Numbered from the stretch's first letter, positions 24,159 through 33,311 are shown. The stretch is 64,000 nt of DNA from an uncultured Anaerolineae bacterium (GCA_938022205.1 CALIEB010000003.1:1-64000), one strand, 5' to 3'. Notes: generated by a model from the sequence alone, not told the origin. Program-made: numbers and translations.

Positions 24159-26615
24159 TTAATCGTTAGGCGCGTCTTCTGTGGCAGTTGGCGCGCCTTT
24201 TTCTTGTGATGTGGACGTTGCGGTAGGCATGTCGGCGGGCTTAAAACTTATCAGTGTGTTTTTGTCTTTCGTGTCGTCGAGTGTCTCACCCAATTTTTCT
24301 GAAGCCACCGTGATCACTGGCACCGTAGAGGTCTTGCGTTTTTCAATAGGAATGGCCTCTTCATCGAACGGTAGCGCAAGTCGTTGTCCTTCGCGCGGTG
24401 AGATAGGCAAGCGCACGTAGAAGGTGCTGCCCGGAAACTTCTCAAAGTCTTGTCCAGGGCTTTCTACCCAAATCTCGCCGCCATGACCTTCGATAATGCC
24501 TTGCGCAATCGTTAACCCCAAGCCGGGACCCGCACCCAAAAATTTCGTGATACCGCTGGAGTGCAGCTGCGTGTCAAAGCCGCGATAGAACTTCTTGAAA
24601 ATTAGCTCGCGGTCTTTGGCGGCTACGCCGATGCCAGTGTCCTTGAATTTGAAGAGAATTTTGCCCTGTGTTTCTTCGTCACGGCTCGGCTCAAGCTGCG
24701 CGCTAATCGTGATTGTGCCGCCGTCGGGCGTGTACTTAATCGCGTTGAGAATGATGTTGCGGAAGGCTTGCACAATGCGCTGTAGGTCGGCTTGGATGTG
24801 TGGTAAGCCCGCCAACCCCTCGCGAATGAGCGTTTGCTTGCGCTGTTCCAGCGCGTCCTTAAGCGGTTCAATCGCCATCTTGACCACCGCTTCGGGTGAC
24901 GTGCGCACAAAGCGCAAGTCCATTGAGTTGACATCAAGCTGGCTCACGTCGAGCATCGCGCCAATAAGCTCCTCCATGCGCTCGGTTGACTTGCGCAGAT
25001 TGCCGACGAGTTGCTTGGTTTGCTCTTTGGTGAGCGCGGACTGCTGATTAAGGCTGTCGATGATGTCCGTATACCCGCGAATTTGTGCCAGCGGCGTGCG
25101 CAACTCATGGCTAGCAATGGTCACGAAGTCCGTCTTGATGCTGTCCATGTTCTCGAGTTCTTGTTTGGCTTTTTCAAGGCGGCGATTAAGCTCGCGCATG
25201 CTGCGGTTGAGATGCTGCAGGTCGTCAATTAAGCGGGTAGTGCGCAACGCGCTGCCCACTTGTTGACCAATCACGCTTAGCAAGGGCAGCTCCTCGCGGG
25301 TGTACGCTGTGCCGTTTTGCTTGTCGCCGCAAGCCAAAATGCCAATCAAACGCCCTTCGGTGACAATCGGCACGTAAATTTGCACCTGCAGCGCGTTGAA
25401 AAAGGCGCGTTCACTGCTGGTGATGCGACGATACGCGCCGCCATGTACAAGGTCATACTGCCCTAGCGGTACTTTCTGCACGGCAAGCGTGTGATAAATC
25501 GGGCTGTGCTTATGCAAAAAGCCACGATAGCTGGGTTTTTCCGGCGTGCTGTCATTGTCCAGCACGATAAGCTCCACAGAATCTGCCTGACGGAACGTGT
25601 TGTTGATGAGAATCAGCAGCACGCGCTGAATGCCTAAGGTCTTGTTCAGCGTCGTGTTGGTGGCACTGACAACGTCGCTTAGCGTCGTGGCTAGCGCGAT
25701 GTTGTGGCTGTACTCGGCGGTGGCTTTGGGGATGTTGGGCTTAATCGGCTTGAGAAAATAGCTCACAACAGCGCGCACGTACTGCCGTATGGGGATGATG
25801 AGCAGCGCAACTAGCAACGCCAGCAGCGCGATGCCAATTAAGTTGGGCAGCGTGTTTTCGAGCCGCAGCCGTGTGAGCAAAGAAAATACGACAAACAGCA
25901 TACCCCAGATAAACAGCGTAAGCGTGCTGTTCTGGATGCTGGCGATAAGCTCGGCACGAATGTCGGGCATGCGGTGATGATAAATCGCGTATAGCACACC
26001 GATTGCTGATGCTGTCAGCAGCAGCGCGCCGACGCTCTCTAAAACCACCGCTCCGCTGCTCAACAGCAGGGTGCTTGTTAGTGTGAAGACCGTCACGACC
26101 ATCCAAAATGCGCAGCGATTTGTCCATTCAGGCAAATGGGCGCGGTAAAACGCATAGCTCGCTAGGGTAATCAGGCTGCCGCCCGCCAAAAACCACCCGA
26201 CGATGCTTAACCATGCCGCCAGCGGTAGCTCGGTATCGCCCCACACGCGCCAGCCGACGTACTCACCGCCTAACAGCGCGCTAATCAGGAACGCGCTTGC
26301 CCAAATGACCATTGCCACGCCCCATGCCCACTTGAGCATAGGCGTAAGACGGGCAAGGTCTTGGATAATGATGAACCCTAGCACAGCCGTTGTCGTTATC
26401 AGTAGCAGCACGGTCAGCATCGGCTGAGTGAACGGCGCGAGCGTGGCGAAATCTAACGGCAGCGCGACTGACGCGAGCGTCAGCATGCTCATCACCAAAA
26501 GCCAACGCCCCCAGTGAATGCCAAACGGTTTTGGCTCGCGCAGCGTGTAGAGCAGCGCGCTGAGCAGGGCAATCACCAAAACAAAAAACCATGCGTCTAC
26601 AAAGGCTGCCGTCAT
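24159..26615 (-). CDS. Membrane histidine kinase (multi-TM, GAF, HisKA, HATPase)
   Basis: The 818-residue protein begins with about nine hydrophobic segments over residues 8-300, a membrane sensor of unclear type. A GAF-like domain follows at about 320-460, then a short coiled coil and a HisKA domain with His in ASHELRTPLAQ at about 505. The HATPase at about 610-745 has the N box FRNIILNAIKYTPDGG, FKDTGIGV and GPGLGLTIAQG. The C-terminal 75 residues are low-complexity and Thr-rich. It should autophosphorylate on a membrane-sensed cue. No response regulator is adjacent; it begins 19 bp after the AlbA_2/HATPase gene and the two are probably co-transcribed. Confidence 0.88.
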   Translation of the reverse strand: MTAAFVDAWFFVLVIALLSALLYTLREPKPFGIHWGRWLLVMSMLTLASVALPLDFATLAPFTQPMLTVLLLITTTAVLGFIIIQDLARLTPMLKWAWGVAMVIWASAFLISALLGGEYVGWRVWGDTELPLAAWLSIVGWFLAGGSLITLASYAFYRAHLPEWTNRCAFWMVVTVFTLTSTLLLSSGAVVLESVGALLLTASAIGVLYAIYHHRMPDIRAELIASIQNSTLTLFIWGMLFVVFSLLTRLRLENTLPNLIGIALLALLVALLIIPIRQYVRAVVSYFLKPIKPNIPKATAEYSHNIALATTLSDVVSATNTTLNKTLGIQRVLLILINNTFRQADSVELIVLDNDSTPEKPSYRGFLHKHSPIYHTLAVQKVPLGQYDLVHGGAYRRITSSERAFFNALQVQIYVPIVTEGRLIGILACGDKQNGTAYTREELPLLSVIGQQVGSALRTTRLIDDLQHLNRSMRELNRRLEKAKQELENMDSIKTDFVTIASHELRTPLAQIRGYTDIIDSLNQQSALTKEQTKQLVGNLRKSTERMEELIGAMLDVSQLDVNSMDLRFVRTSPEAVVKMAIEPLKDALEQRKQTLIREGLAGLPHIQADLQRIVQAFRNIILNAIKYTPDGGTITISAQLEPSRDEETQGKILFKFKDTGIGVAAKDRELIFKKFYRGFDTQLHSSGITKFLGAGPGLGLTIAQGIIEGHGGEIWVESPGQDFEKFPGSTFYVRLPISPREGQRLALPFDEEAIPIEKRKTSTVPVITVASEKLGETLDDTKDKNTLISFKPADMPTATSTSQEKGAPTATEDAPND

Positions 26616-26634
26616 GGGAAACCTTTCTTTCTTA

Positions 26635-28164
26635 TCACTTCAGAATGTAATGGGTGCCTTTCTTAGACCCCACCTTGATCAGAATGCCTTTGTCTACCAT
26701 ATCCGCAAGGTCAAGCCGCAGCGTCTCCGCTGAGATGCCTTGACATAGCTCACGGTACTCGCGGTTGGTGATAGACCCGCGCTCACGAATGTATTGCAGC
26801 GCGCGCGCTTGACGATGATTCGTGTCGCGCATCCAATCGGGAATGGGCGGTTTTTTGCGCGCGTTGAACAGCGTCACCGCAAAGCTGTAAGGGCGCGCGT
26901 CGAAGCTCGGTGGGGGGTGTCCCGCTTGCTCCATCACCTCAATCATGCGGTCAATGCCCAAGCCAAGCTCTTCGATGTAGCCCCATTGGAACAAGGCGTT
27001 GACGATGCGTGGATTGCGGCTGTAGTGTTCGTCCTTGATGTTCTCGATGGTGATGAAGCCGGGCAGCCCACCCGAAGAGATAACCTCGAGACGGTCGGAA
27101 TACATGCGAATTTCAATGCGCCGCCCGCGCAGCCGATAGTCACGGTGGCAAACGCTGTTGACGATAGCTTCGCGCACGGCAAACTGCGGGTACTCAATGG
27201 TTTCCTCGCGCTCCAAGCCTTTGACCACCGCGCTAACGGCCATCTCGCTCCAAATTAAGTTCCAAGCCTGCTCAATCAGGCGCGGCAGCGGACCCGTCAG
27301 CTCCTCGCGCCGCGTGTAACCCGCCAAGCCGCTTTCGCCGCGTGGTGTCGTGCCGATGAACTTGGCGAACACGATGCTACTCTGTGGCAGCCATTGCTGT
27401 GGGTACTCGGTAAACAGCAGCACGCCCATCACCGTAGGCTTGCCGTCTAACGTTAGCGCGCCAATCTCTTGCAGCAAGTCGTCTACTTTGCCGTTGTAGG
27501 GGCGTTTGCTGCGCTCGGCGCGTTTCTCTAAGTATTCGTCTATCAGGCGGCGGCTAAAATCTTCGCGCAGTGCGCCCGGAACCACTTCAGCCTCAAAGTC
27601 ACCGGTACTTTTTGCGCTCGCCAGCCGCAAAATTTCCTGCCCACCGAGTGGGCGGTTCTTGGTGCCGCTGCGGATAAGCACGCGCCCGTCAGACAGCGCG
27701 TGCAACTCGAGGCTGCGTGGGATGCGCACCGCGTACACGCGAAACGTAGGCTTTGGCGTAGGCACGGCGGGAGCGGGTGGCGTGTCGTTGCCTTGCGCTT
27801 CCTCCGCTTCGTTCTCCTCGTCTTCGGGCAGCTTGTCGTTTAAGATGGGGTTGGTGCTAGGAACATTGTCCGCGTTGTCCTCGTCATCTTTGTCATCTTC
27901 TTCGCTGATTTCCCACTCTTCCCACTGGTTCATGACGATGGGGGGATTGTAGAGTTCCTCAGCGGCTTTTAACGACTTTTGCACAGCCTCAGCGTCGACT
28001 TTGGCGGTGGAGCGGCTGCCATCATCGTTTAAGCCAATGACAAGCACGCCGCCTTCCGTGTTGGCAAACGCAACTGCTGTTTCGGCAAGGAGCTTGGCAT
28101 CAGCTTTTGCCAGAAACGCGAGGCGCGGATTTTGACCGCTCTTGATGATGTCTGAGCTTACCAT
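26635..28164 (-). CDS. AlbA_2 / HATPase_c_4 / winged-helix putative transcription regulator
   Basis: The 509-residue protein follows the plan often annotated as RecG-like or Schlafen AAA_4: an N-terminal AlbA_2 domain (VAFANTEGGVLVIGLNDDG), then an ATPase-like domain with REAIVNSVCHRDYRLRGR, RLEVISSGGLPG and EELGLGIDRMIEVM, and a C-terminal winged helix (about 450-509). It lacks helicase motifs, so it is not RecG. The unusual part is an insert at about residues 80-145 inside the AlbA_2 region, a run of Asp/Glu (SEEDDKDDEDNAD, then PEDEENEAEEAQ) ending in a Pro-rich stretch. It likely binds DNA and ATP to regulate transcription; the target may include the kinase gene 19 bp downstream. Confidence 0.78.
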   Translation of the reverse strand: MVSSDIIKSGQNPRLAFLAKADAKLLAETAVAFANTEGGVLVIGLNDDGSRSTAKVDAEAVQKSLKAAEELYNPPIVMNQWEEWEISEEDDKDDEDNADNVPSTNPILNDKLPEDEENEAEEAQGNDTPPAPAVPTPKPTFRVYAVRIPRSLELHALSDGRVLIRSGTKNRPLGGQEILRLASAKSTGDFEAEVVPGALREDFSRRLIDEYLEKRAERSKRPYNGKVDDLLQEIGALTLDGKPTVMGVLLFTEYPQQWLPQSSIVFAKFIGTTPRGESGLAGYTRREELTGPLPRLIEQAWNLIWSEMAVSAVVKGLEREETIEYPQFAVREAIVNSVCHRDYRLRGRRIEIRMYSDRLEVISSGGLPGFITIENIKDEHYSRNPRIVNALFQWGYIEELGLGIDRMIEVMEQAGHPPPSFDARPYSFAVTLFNARKKPPIPDWMRDTNHRQARALQYIRERGSITNREYRELCQGISAETLRLDLADMVDKGILIKVGSKKGTHYILK

Positions 28165-28199
28165 AGGCTTTCGTCATGCCGTGTCCTAAACTTGTTATC

Positions 28200-28208
28200 A
28201 TTGTAGCA
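28200..28208 (-). promoter_or_regulatory. Extended -10 promoter of the AlbA_2/kinase operon
   Basis: The minus strand reads TGCTACAAT, an extended -10 element 36 bp before the ATG at 28164. Confidence 0.45.
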
Positions 28209-28244
28209 AGACTTTGCAAATCGCGCATGTTCTAAGGTGAAGTT

Positions 28245-28889
28245 ATGGCAAACTGGTGGCAGCGGCTGCTTAAGCGTCGGGTACGCGTGCTGCCCAGCCA
28301 AGCGGCGTACGCGCTCTGGGCGCAGCACTATCCGCCGCACGCGCATAATGCGTTTATGGCGATAGAAGAGCAGGCGATGCGCGCATTGCTCCCTGACCTT
28401 GCGGGCAAGCGCGTACTGGATTGGGCGTGCGGCAGTGGACGTTACAGCGTGTTGGCGGCACAGCAAGGCGCACAAGTCGTCGGTATTGACAACAGCTTGC
28501 CGATGCTGCGACGAGGCACGCAGGCGCGCCTGTGCGCCGAAGGCCTGCGTTTACCCTTTGCAGCGGGCGCGTTTGACGTGGTGATTGGTGGCTTAGCAGT
28601 GGGTCACGTGGCGGCGTTAGATGCGCTGTTGCAAGAGCTGGCAAGGGTGCTTACGTCGAGCGGCGTGCTGGTCTTGAGTGACTTGCACCCTTTTCAGCAT
28701 GTGATGGGCGCGCAGCGCACGTTTGCTGCGGCCGACGGTCGCGTCTATGCGGTGGAGCATTATCCGCACTTTTACGCGGACTATGTGCGTGCCGCTGCGC
28801 ATGCGGGGCTGCGCGTCGAAGCGGTTGTTGAGCCGCAGCACGCCGCCAAGCCGGTGGTGTTGGCGATTAGGATGAAGCGGGAGGTTTGA
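28245..28889 (+). CDS. Class I SAM-dependent methyltransferase
   Basis: The 214-residue protein has the SAM-binding motif I, VLDWACGSGRYS, then VVGIDNSLPML with the acidic residue that holds the ribose, and FDVVIGGLAVGHV and ASGVLVLSDLHPF in the later strands. This is the Methyltransf_11/UbiE-like fold. The substrate is unknown. It reads away from the AlbA_2 gene and its last 23 bases overlap the 3' end of the convergent small membrane gene. Confidence 0.85.
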   Translation: MANWWQRLLKRRVRVLPSQAAYALWAQHYPPHAHNAFMAIEEQAMRALLPDLAGKRVLDWACGSGRYSVLAAQQGAQVVGIDNSLPMLRRGTQARLCAEGLRLPFAAGAFDVVIGGLAVGHVAALDALLQELARVLTSSGVLVLSDLHPFQHVMGAQRTFAAADGRVYAVEHYPHFYADYVRAAAHAGLRVEAVVEPQHAAKPVVLAIRMKREV

Positions 28890-29085
28890 AATTGCCGCGC
28901 ACTAGCACAAACGCGCCAACCAGCACACCCAAAACCAGCGGTGGCACGCACAGCGCGGTAAACAGGCGCGTTGTGGTGGGTTGATTTGCCATCAGCGCAT
29001 AAAGCAGGACAAAAAGCCCGACAGCAACGCCCACCAGCACGACAACAATGCCTTGCGCCTTGAGCAAATCGCGTGGATGAAGCAT
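28867..29085 (-). CDS. Small two-helix membrane protein
   Basis: The 72-residue product has hydrophobic segments at about residues 11-32 and 41-62 with short polar ends, so it should be a small integral membrane protein. It begins at an ATG with AAAGGG upstream. I do not recognise a family. Its 3' end overlaps the methyltransferase gene by 23 bp tail to tail. Confidence 0.5.
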   Translation of the reverse strand: MLHPRDLLKAQGIVVVLVGVAVGLFVLLYALMANQPTTTRLFTALCVPPLVLGVLVGAFVLVRGNFKPPASS

Positions 29086-29153
29086 AAAAATGCCCTTTGT
29101 GGCTGTGAATTCACGCCGCTCATTGTAAACAAGGCGCGCTCACCTGAACAGCA

Positions 29154-29489
29154 TCAACCCGCACGATAGCGTGAGATAGGCTGGTGGTTGATGACCGTGA
29201 CGCGCTTTGTGCCTTGCCCTAGCTCGTCAGCGTAGAGCAGCGTTTGATGGGGTAGCAGCGGCGGGCTTAGCGGCACGCCGCTTAGGGTGTCGTCGTCAAG
29301 ATGCCAGTCCATATGCTGGCTGTTGTCGGGCAGCAGCGACAAGTGTTTGAGGATGCTTTGGGTTTGCAGCGTCACTAAGACGTGTCGCATGCGCGCACGG
29401 CGCACGGCAAGCAGCAGCATCGTGAGCAGCGTCGCCGCAAACACAACCCCCAATCCACCTAGCACCACTAACGTAATATCCTCGAACAC
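29154..29489 (-). CDS. Small single-span membrane protein, MFEDI N-terminus
   Basis: The 111-residue protein starts at GTG 29489 with MFEDITLVVLG, and has one membrane segment at about residues 6-29, then a basic stop-transfer patch (RRARMRH) and a polar tail. A -10-like TATAAA lies at 29531-29526. The first residues match those of the 331-residue protein at 34860 (MFEDIALMIG), which has the same layout of one anchor and then a basic patch. They are probably distant relatives. Function unknown. Confidence 0.55.
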   Translation of the reverse strand: MFEDITLVVLGGLGVVFAATLLTMLLLAVRRARMRHVLVTLQTQSILKHLSLLPDNSQHMDWHLDDDTLSGVPLSPPLLPHQTLLYADELGQGTKRVTVINHQPISRYRAG

Positions 29490-29534
29490 AGCAGCCTGCT
29501 TTCTTGACGTTGCGATTTTCTTACCTTTATAGAT

Positions 29535-29584
29535 TACGCCTTCAAGACCTCACTAAACAAGCAAAAAACCGCTTGAATGGCGTA
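29535..29584. repeat. Imperfect 12-bp inverted repeat in intergenic space
   Basis: TACGCCTTCAAG (29535-29546) and CTTGAA-T-GGCGTA (29572-29584) are complementary apart from one extra T, with a 25-base loop that includes a smaller stem (CAAGC/GCTTG). It lies just past the stop of the MDR oxidoreductase and may act as a terminator or operator; no T-run follows directly on either strand. Confidence 0.5.
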
Positions 29585-29593
29585 TGAAAAGCG

Positions 29594-30616
29594 TTATTGG
29601 CTATCGCTGTGTGGCACAATCAACACCTTGCCGCCGCTCATGTTTGCCGCGTAGTCGGCAATGGCTTCGTGAAGGCGCGCTAGCGGGTAGCGCGCTCGCA
29701 CGTTGCTTTGCAGCTCGTCGCGCAAAAACTTCTGAATGTTGGTAAATGCCATGAACACCTGCAGCAAGTTGCGTTCTTTCACCCAATCCGACATCCAAAA
29801 GCCGTCCACCGACTTGCGCTGAAAGATAAGGTCGTTAGGGTTGATGTGACAATCTTCGAGCGAAAGCGTGCCGTACACGCGCACGCGCCCTCCATGCTGC
29901 AGCGCGCTGAGAACGCGACCGGTCAGCGCGCCTGTGACCGCCTCAAACGCCAGCGTAACGTTATACTGCTGGCAGAGGTTGCTGAGCTGTGCGTCGAAGT
30001 TGCTGTCGTTGCTGTTTAGCACGTGCTTTGCGCCGAGCTTGCGCAGCTCCTCAACCTGTGTCTCGCGGCGCACGACGTTGATAACGTCTACGCCAAAGCG
30101 CGCTTGCAAGCGAATGAGCATTTTACCCAGCGCGCTAGCGGCGGCGGTATGGACAATGGCGCGATGCCTACCACGTTTCGCCATGTCCATAATCGCCCAC
30201 GCCGTGAGCGGGTTCACGAGGGCGGTGGCGGCTTGGTCAAGCGTGATGCCGTTTTGAACAGGCACCGCCAGCATGGCGGTTGTGACGAAATACTCCGCCC
30301 AAATGCCATCGCCTTCAGCTTGATTGGCGCAAATGACCGCCTTGCCCAACAAGCGATTGGCGAGCAAGCCGCCGCCCGAAGCCACGACAACCCCCGACCC
30401 CTCGAAGCCCGGCGTGACGGGTGTGGGTTTCTTAAAGCCGTATTTGCCTTGTATGAACAGCATGTCCGACGGGTTAATCGGCGAGGCATGCACTTTGACT
30501 AGCACTTGCCCACGCTTGAGCTGGGGCACGGGGCGTTCCTCGACGTACAGTCCGCTCGTGCCTGTGTAGTCTCGTAGTACCGCCGCTTTCATCGTTTTAG
30601 GTAACGTTGTTGTCAT
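29594..30616 (-). CDS. MDR-family oxidoreductase (enoyl reductase / quinone oxidoreductase-like)
   Basis: From ATG 30616 (AAGGGG upstream) the product has 340 residues. The N-terminal catalytic fold has KVHASPINPSDMLFIQGKYG, the form found in 2-enoyl thioester reductases and quinone oxidoreductases, and it lacks the Cys/His zinc ligands of alcohol dehydrogenases. The nucleotide-binding part holds HTAAASALGKMLIRLQ and VRRETQVEELRKLGAKHV. It most likely uses NADPH to reduce an activated double bond. An in-frame start at 30679 would add 21 residues without similarity. It follows the glycosyltransferase gene after 63 bp. Confidence 0.82.
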   Translation of the reverse strand: MTTTLPKTMKAAVLRDYTGTSGLYVEERPVPQLKRGQVLVKVHASPINPSDMLFIQGKYGFKKPTPVTPGFEGSGVVVASGGGLLANRLLGKAVICANQAEGDGIWAEYFVTTAMLAVPVQNGITLDQAATALVNPLTAWAIMDMAKRGRHRAIVHTAAASALGKMLIRLQARFGVDVINVVRRETQVEELRKLGAKHVLNSNDSNFDAQLSNLCQQYNVTLAFEAVTGALTGRVLSALQHGGRVRVYGTLSLEDCHINPNDLIFQRKSVDGFWMSDWVKERNLLQVFMAFTNIQKFLRDELQSNVRARYPLARLHEAIADYAANMSGGKVLIVPHSDSQ

Positions 30617-30679
30617 AGCAGCCCCTTGCGAACATGAACGTGAGTAAAACGGTTTGTATTGCGGCGCAAACTCGCGCAA

Positions 30680-32026
30680 TTATTTGGCAGTGTACAGCAC
30701 GGCGCGCACGCCATCGCCCACGAGTTCTTGCCTGGGCGCGGCAAAGCTGTCGAGATGCGCGTGCAGCGGGCGCGTGTACGGCTCAAAATATACGCCGCGC
30801 GTCACAAACAGCACCCATGACGGCAGCGCGTCGGCTGTTAATGTCTCGGCGGGTTGTGCAATGCCCTCAACATAGTAGTTGGCAATTGGCAGCACGAACA
30901 GGTCAGCGTAAAGCGGTGTGTCGTTGGGCAGTTTTGCCAAGAAGTCACGCACCTCTTGCTTGGTCATCACGTAGGGCGTGCGCACTAGCATGACCGCAAC
31001 AAATGCCAGCGTTATCGCTTGTGCGGCGCGTTTGCTCGCGCTGCCAACGCGCGCCGCTACGCTGGCACAGCCTAACGCCGTTGTTAGCACGTAGGCGGGC
31101 TGCAAGAACAAAATCAGCCGCTCGCTGAAGGGGTAAAGCTGCAGCAATGACGCGCCGACCGTCACCAACACAGGCAGCAGCAGCAAGGCGCGGTAGGCGG
31201 AGCGCATGTGCCAAACGCCCAAGACGAATGCGACAAATGCGAACCCGGCTAACCCAAGCTGCCCAACGTTGGCAAGGTAGAAAAACGGCTCAAAGATCGC
31301 TAACGCCCATGTAATGGGCGTGTCTAAGCGAATAAAGCCGCCTGACCAAAAGGCGTTTAAGTGTTGGTGCTGCGAGAGCGGGCGGTAGAACGCAAGGTAG
31401 ACGACGGCGAAGCTGGTAACCCACGCGCTGACCATCGCCCAAACGGCGCGTCGCACGGGCTGCGCGCACGTTTGCCAGAGCAGCGCAAGCCCAACTCCCG
31501 CTAAGACAAACACCGCCGGGTGTGAGAACCACACCGCTACCACGCCCAACAGCGCAAGGCGGCGGAGATGGTACACATCAGGTGTATGGTATGCTGCCAG
31601 CGCGGCGTGGGTGATAAGCAGCGCGGCACATACGTCGAGCGCATACTGCTTGAATTCGGCAGCGTAGTAGATGAGCGCGCTCGACGTGGCGAACATTAGC
31701 AGCGCGGCAAACGCAGTTTGTGGCGAAAACCAGCGCGTTGCCATCCGCCATAGCAGCAGCACGCTCGCCAGCGAAGCCAGCAACGGCAGCAAACGCAGTA
31801 CCCATTCGCTGTCGCCCCAAAGAAGGGTAAGACTCTTAGTTGCCCACAAGAAACCGATAGGCGCGCCTTGCCCGTTGTCAAGCGGTTGCGCTAAACCAAT
31901 AAAGTCACGCAAGCGCACGTTCCACGCGAGCAGTACTTCGTCATACCACAGCGAACGGTTGGAAGCGTATTGCAGCAAGCGCGTGACTAAGGCGAATGTC
32001 GCCGCCGCTGCTACCCATCGATTCAC
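30680..32026 (-). CDS. GT39-like membrane glycosyltransferase
   Basis: The GTG start at 32026 has AAGGGG upstream and gives 448 residues; the frame can be opened to 32065 but without a ribosome site. The first membrane segment is followed by SNRSLWYDEVLLAWN, the DE-containing first-loop motif of GT39/ArnT-type GT-C enzymes. About ten more hydrophobic segments follow, with a polar outer domain at the C-terminus. It should transfer a sugar from a polyprenyl-phosphate carrier outside the membrane. It is divergent from a secreted GH99-like enzyme that would cut mannose-type glycans, a suggestive pairing. Confidence 0.82.
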   Translation of the reverse strand: MNRWVAAAATFALVTRLLQYASNRSLWYDEVLLAWNVRLRDFIGLAQPLDNGQGAPIGFLWATKSLTLLWGDSEWVLRLLPLLASLASVLLLWRMATRWFSPQTAFAALLMFATSSALIYYAAEFKQYALDVCAALLITHAALAAYHTPDVYHLRRLALLGVVAVWFSHPAVFVLAGVGLALLWQTCAQPVRRAVWAMVSAWVTSFAVVYLAFYRPLSQHQHLNAFWSGGFIRLDTPITWALAIFEPFFYLANVGQLGLAGFAFVAFVLGVWHMRSAYRALLLLPVLVTVGASLLQLYPFSERLILFLQPAYVLTTALGCASVAARVGSASKRAAQAITLAFVAVMLVRTPYVMTKQEVRDFLAKLPNDTPLYADLFVLPIANYYVEGIAQPAETLTADALPSWVLFVTRGVYFEPYTRPLHAHLDSFAAPRQELVGDGVRAVLYTAK

Positions 32027-32055
32027 CGTAAGCCCCTTTCGTTGTGTGCGCGGAA

Positions 32056-32064
32056 AGTATAGCA
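32056..32064 (-). promoter_or_regulatory. Extended -10 promoter of the GT39-like gene
   Basis: The minus strand reads TGCTATACT about 30 bp before the GTG start at 32026, identical to the elements ahead of der and argF. Confidence 0.45.
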
Positions 32065-32091
32065 TAGGTCAGCACAGAAAGGGGAAGGTGT

Positions 32092-33255
32092 ATGAAGCAC
32101 ATCTTGTTCGTGGCATTGCTTTGGCTGGTTGTGCATGGCATGGCGCAACCGCTTGAACGCCAAGTGTGGGTGTTTTACTTGAGTTTTTGGACGGGCGAGG
32201 CATCATGGGACGGTGCGGCGCGCTTTCTTGACGACTTGCCGCTGCTCGGCAAATACAACAGCAAACTGCCAGAAGTTGCCGCGCAGCACATTGCCCAAGC
32301 CCAAAGTGCCGGCATTGATGCCTTCTTGGTGAGCTGGTTCGGCGCAGACGAGCGCGTAACGACCACGCCTGCGCTGCTTAACTTACTACACCGCGCTGGC
32401 GAGATGGGGTTTTCGGTTGGCGCGGTCGTCGATGTCTACAATCCGAACTTTAATCGCGACTACACCAAGCTGGAAGCCTCGCTGCGCTATCTAGTCGACC
32501 ACCTCGCACAGCATCCCGCGTACTTGCGCTACGAGGGCAAGCCCGTGATTGCCTTTGCGTTTCAGAACAAGGCGGGGTTCAGCGCGCAACAGTGGCAAGC
32601 TCTACGCGCGGCGGTTGACCCCGAGCGTGCTACGTGGTGGCTAGCAGAGGGCTTGAGTGCGTGTTGTTTGTATGGCGGCGCGATGGACGGCATGTATGCG
32701 TTTAATATGGCGTGGGCAAGCGGCAACGCGGACTACTACCTTGCCGAGCGCAACCTGCTGTTTGAGCGCGGCGGCATGCTTTATGTGCCAAGCATTTCGG
32801 CGGGATGGGACGAGCGAAAAATCGCCCGCGCCGAAAATCGCCCGCGTCCAACTTCACCTCGTGACCGCGCCGACGGGCAGTTTTTGCGCAAAGCGTGGCA
32901 AGCGGCACTCGCCACAGACAGCCCGATTGTGTTGATCACCACTTGGAATGAGTTCATGGAGAACTCGCATATTGAACCGAGCGAACGCTACGGCACGTTG
33001 ATGCTCGACACGCTGCGTACGCTTATCGGCGCACCAGAGCGCGAAATCGCTCCTTTTGCCACTTGCTACGCGGTTGTCGGTGACGGCGCAACCGTTGTTG
33101 ACCGCCCGCAAGGCACGCGTTCACTCGGCGTGCTGCTACCTGAAGTGCGCTATGCGCTGCTGGGTGAGGACTACGGTTACTACGCGATTGAGTGGCAAGG
33201 TGGTGTGGGCTGGGTGTCTTATGCTGACATTGCCTTTGTGCCGTGTGAAGCGTGA
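32092..33255 (+). CDS. Secreted GH99-like endo-mannosidase family protein
   Basis: The 387-residue protein has a signal peptide (about residues 1-19) and then a barrel like that of glycoside hydrolase family 99. The opening YLSFWTGEASWDGAARF, the loop AGIDAFLVSWFG and the end TTWNEFMENSHIEP match the family. In GH99 the two catalytic Glu lie three apart in a WNEWxE motif; here they are kept as NEFME. The family cuts alpha-1,2-mannoside bonds inside glycans through an epoxide mechanism. A C-terminal SH3-like piece (about 325-387) follows. It has a strong ribosome site (GGGGAAGG) and sits divergent from the GT39-like gene, so it may trim a glycan made nearby. Confidence 0.72.
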   Translation: MKHILFVALLWLVVHGMAQPLERQVWVFYLSFWTGEASWDGAARFLDDLPLLGKYNSKLPEVAAQHIAQAQSAGIDAFLVSWFGADERVTTTPALLNLLHRAGEMGFSVGAVVDVYNPNFNRDYTKLEASLRYLVDHLAQHPAYLRYEGKPVIAFAFQNKAGFSAQQWQALRAAVDPERATWWLAEGLSACCLYGGAMDGMYAFNMAWASGNADYYLAERNLLFERGGMLYVPSISAGWDERKIARAENRPRPTSPRDRADGQFLRKAWQAALATDSPIVLITTWNEFMENSHIEPSERYGTLMLDTLRTLIGAPEREIAPFATCYAVVGDGATVVDRPQGTRSLGVLLPEVRYALLGEDYGYYAIEWQGGVGWVSYADIAFVPCEA

Positions 33256-33311
33256 CCAAAGGCAAGGCTTTGCGTGACGAATATCAGTGAAACGCGCTGC
33301 ACGGTCTGTGC

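Noticed and set aside
26635-28164. Annotation as RecG helicase
   Set aside because: No Walker A or other helicase motifs are present; the likeness is only to the AlbA_2/HATPase_c_4 proteins often mislabelled as RecG-like.
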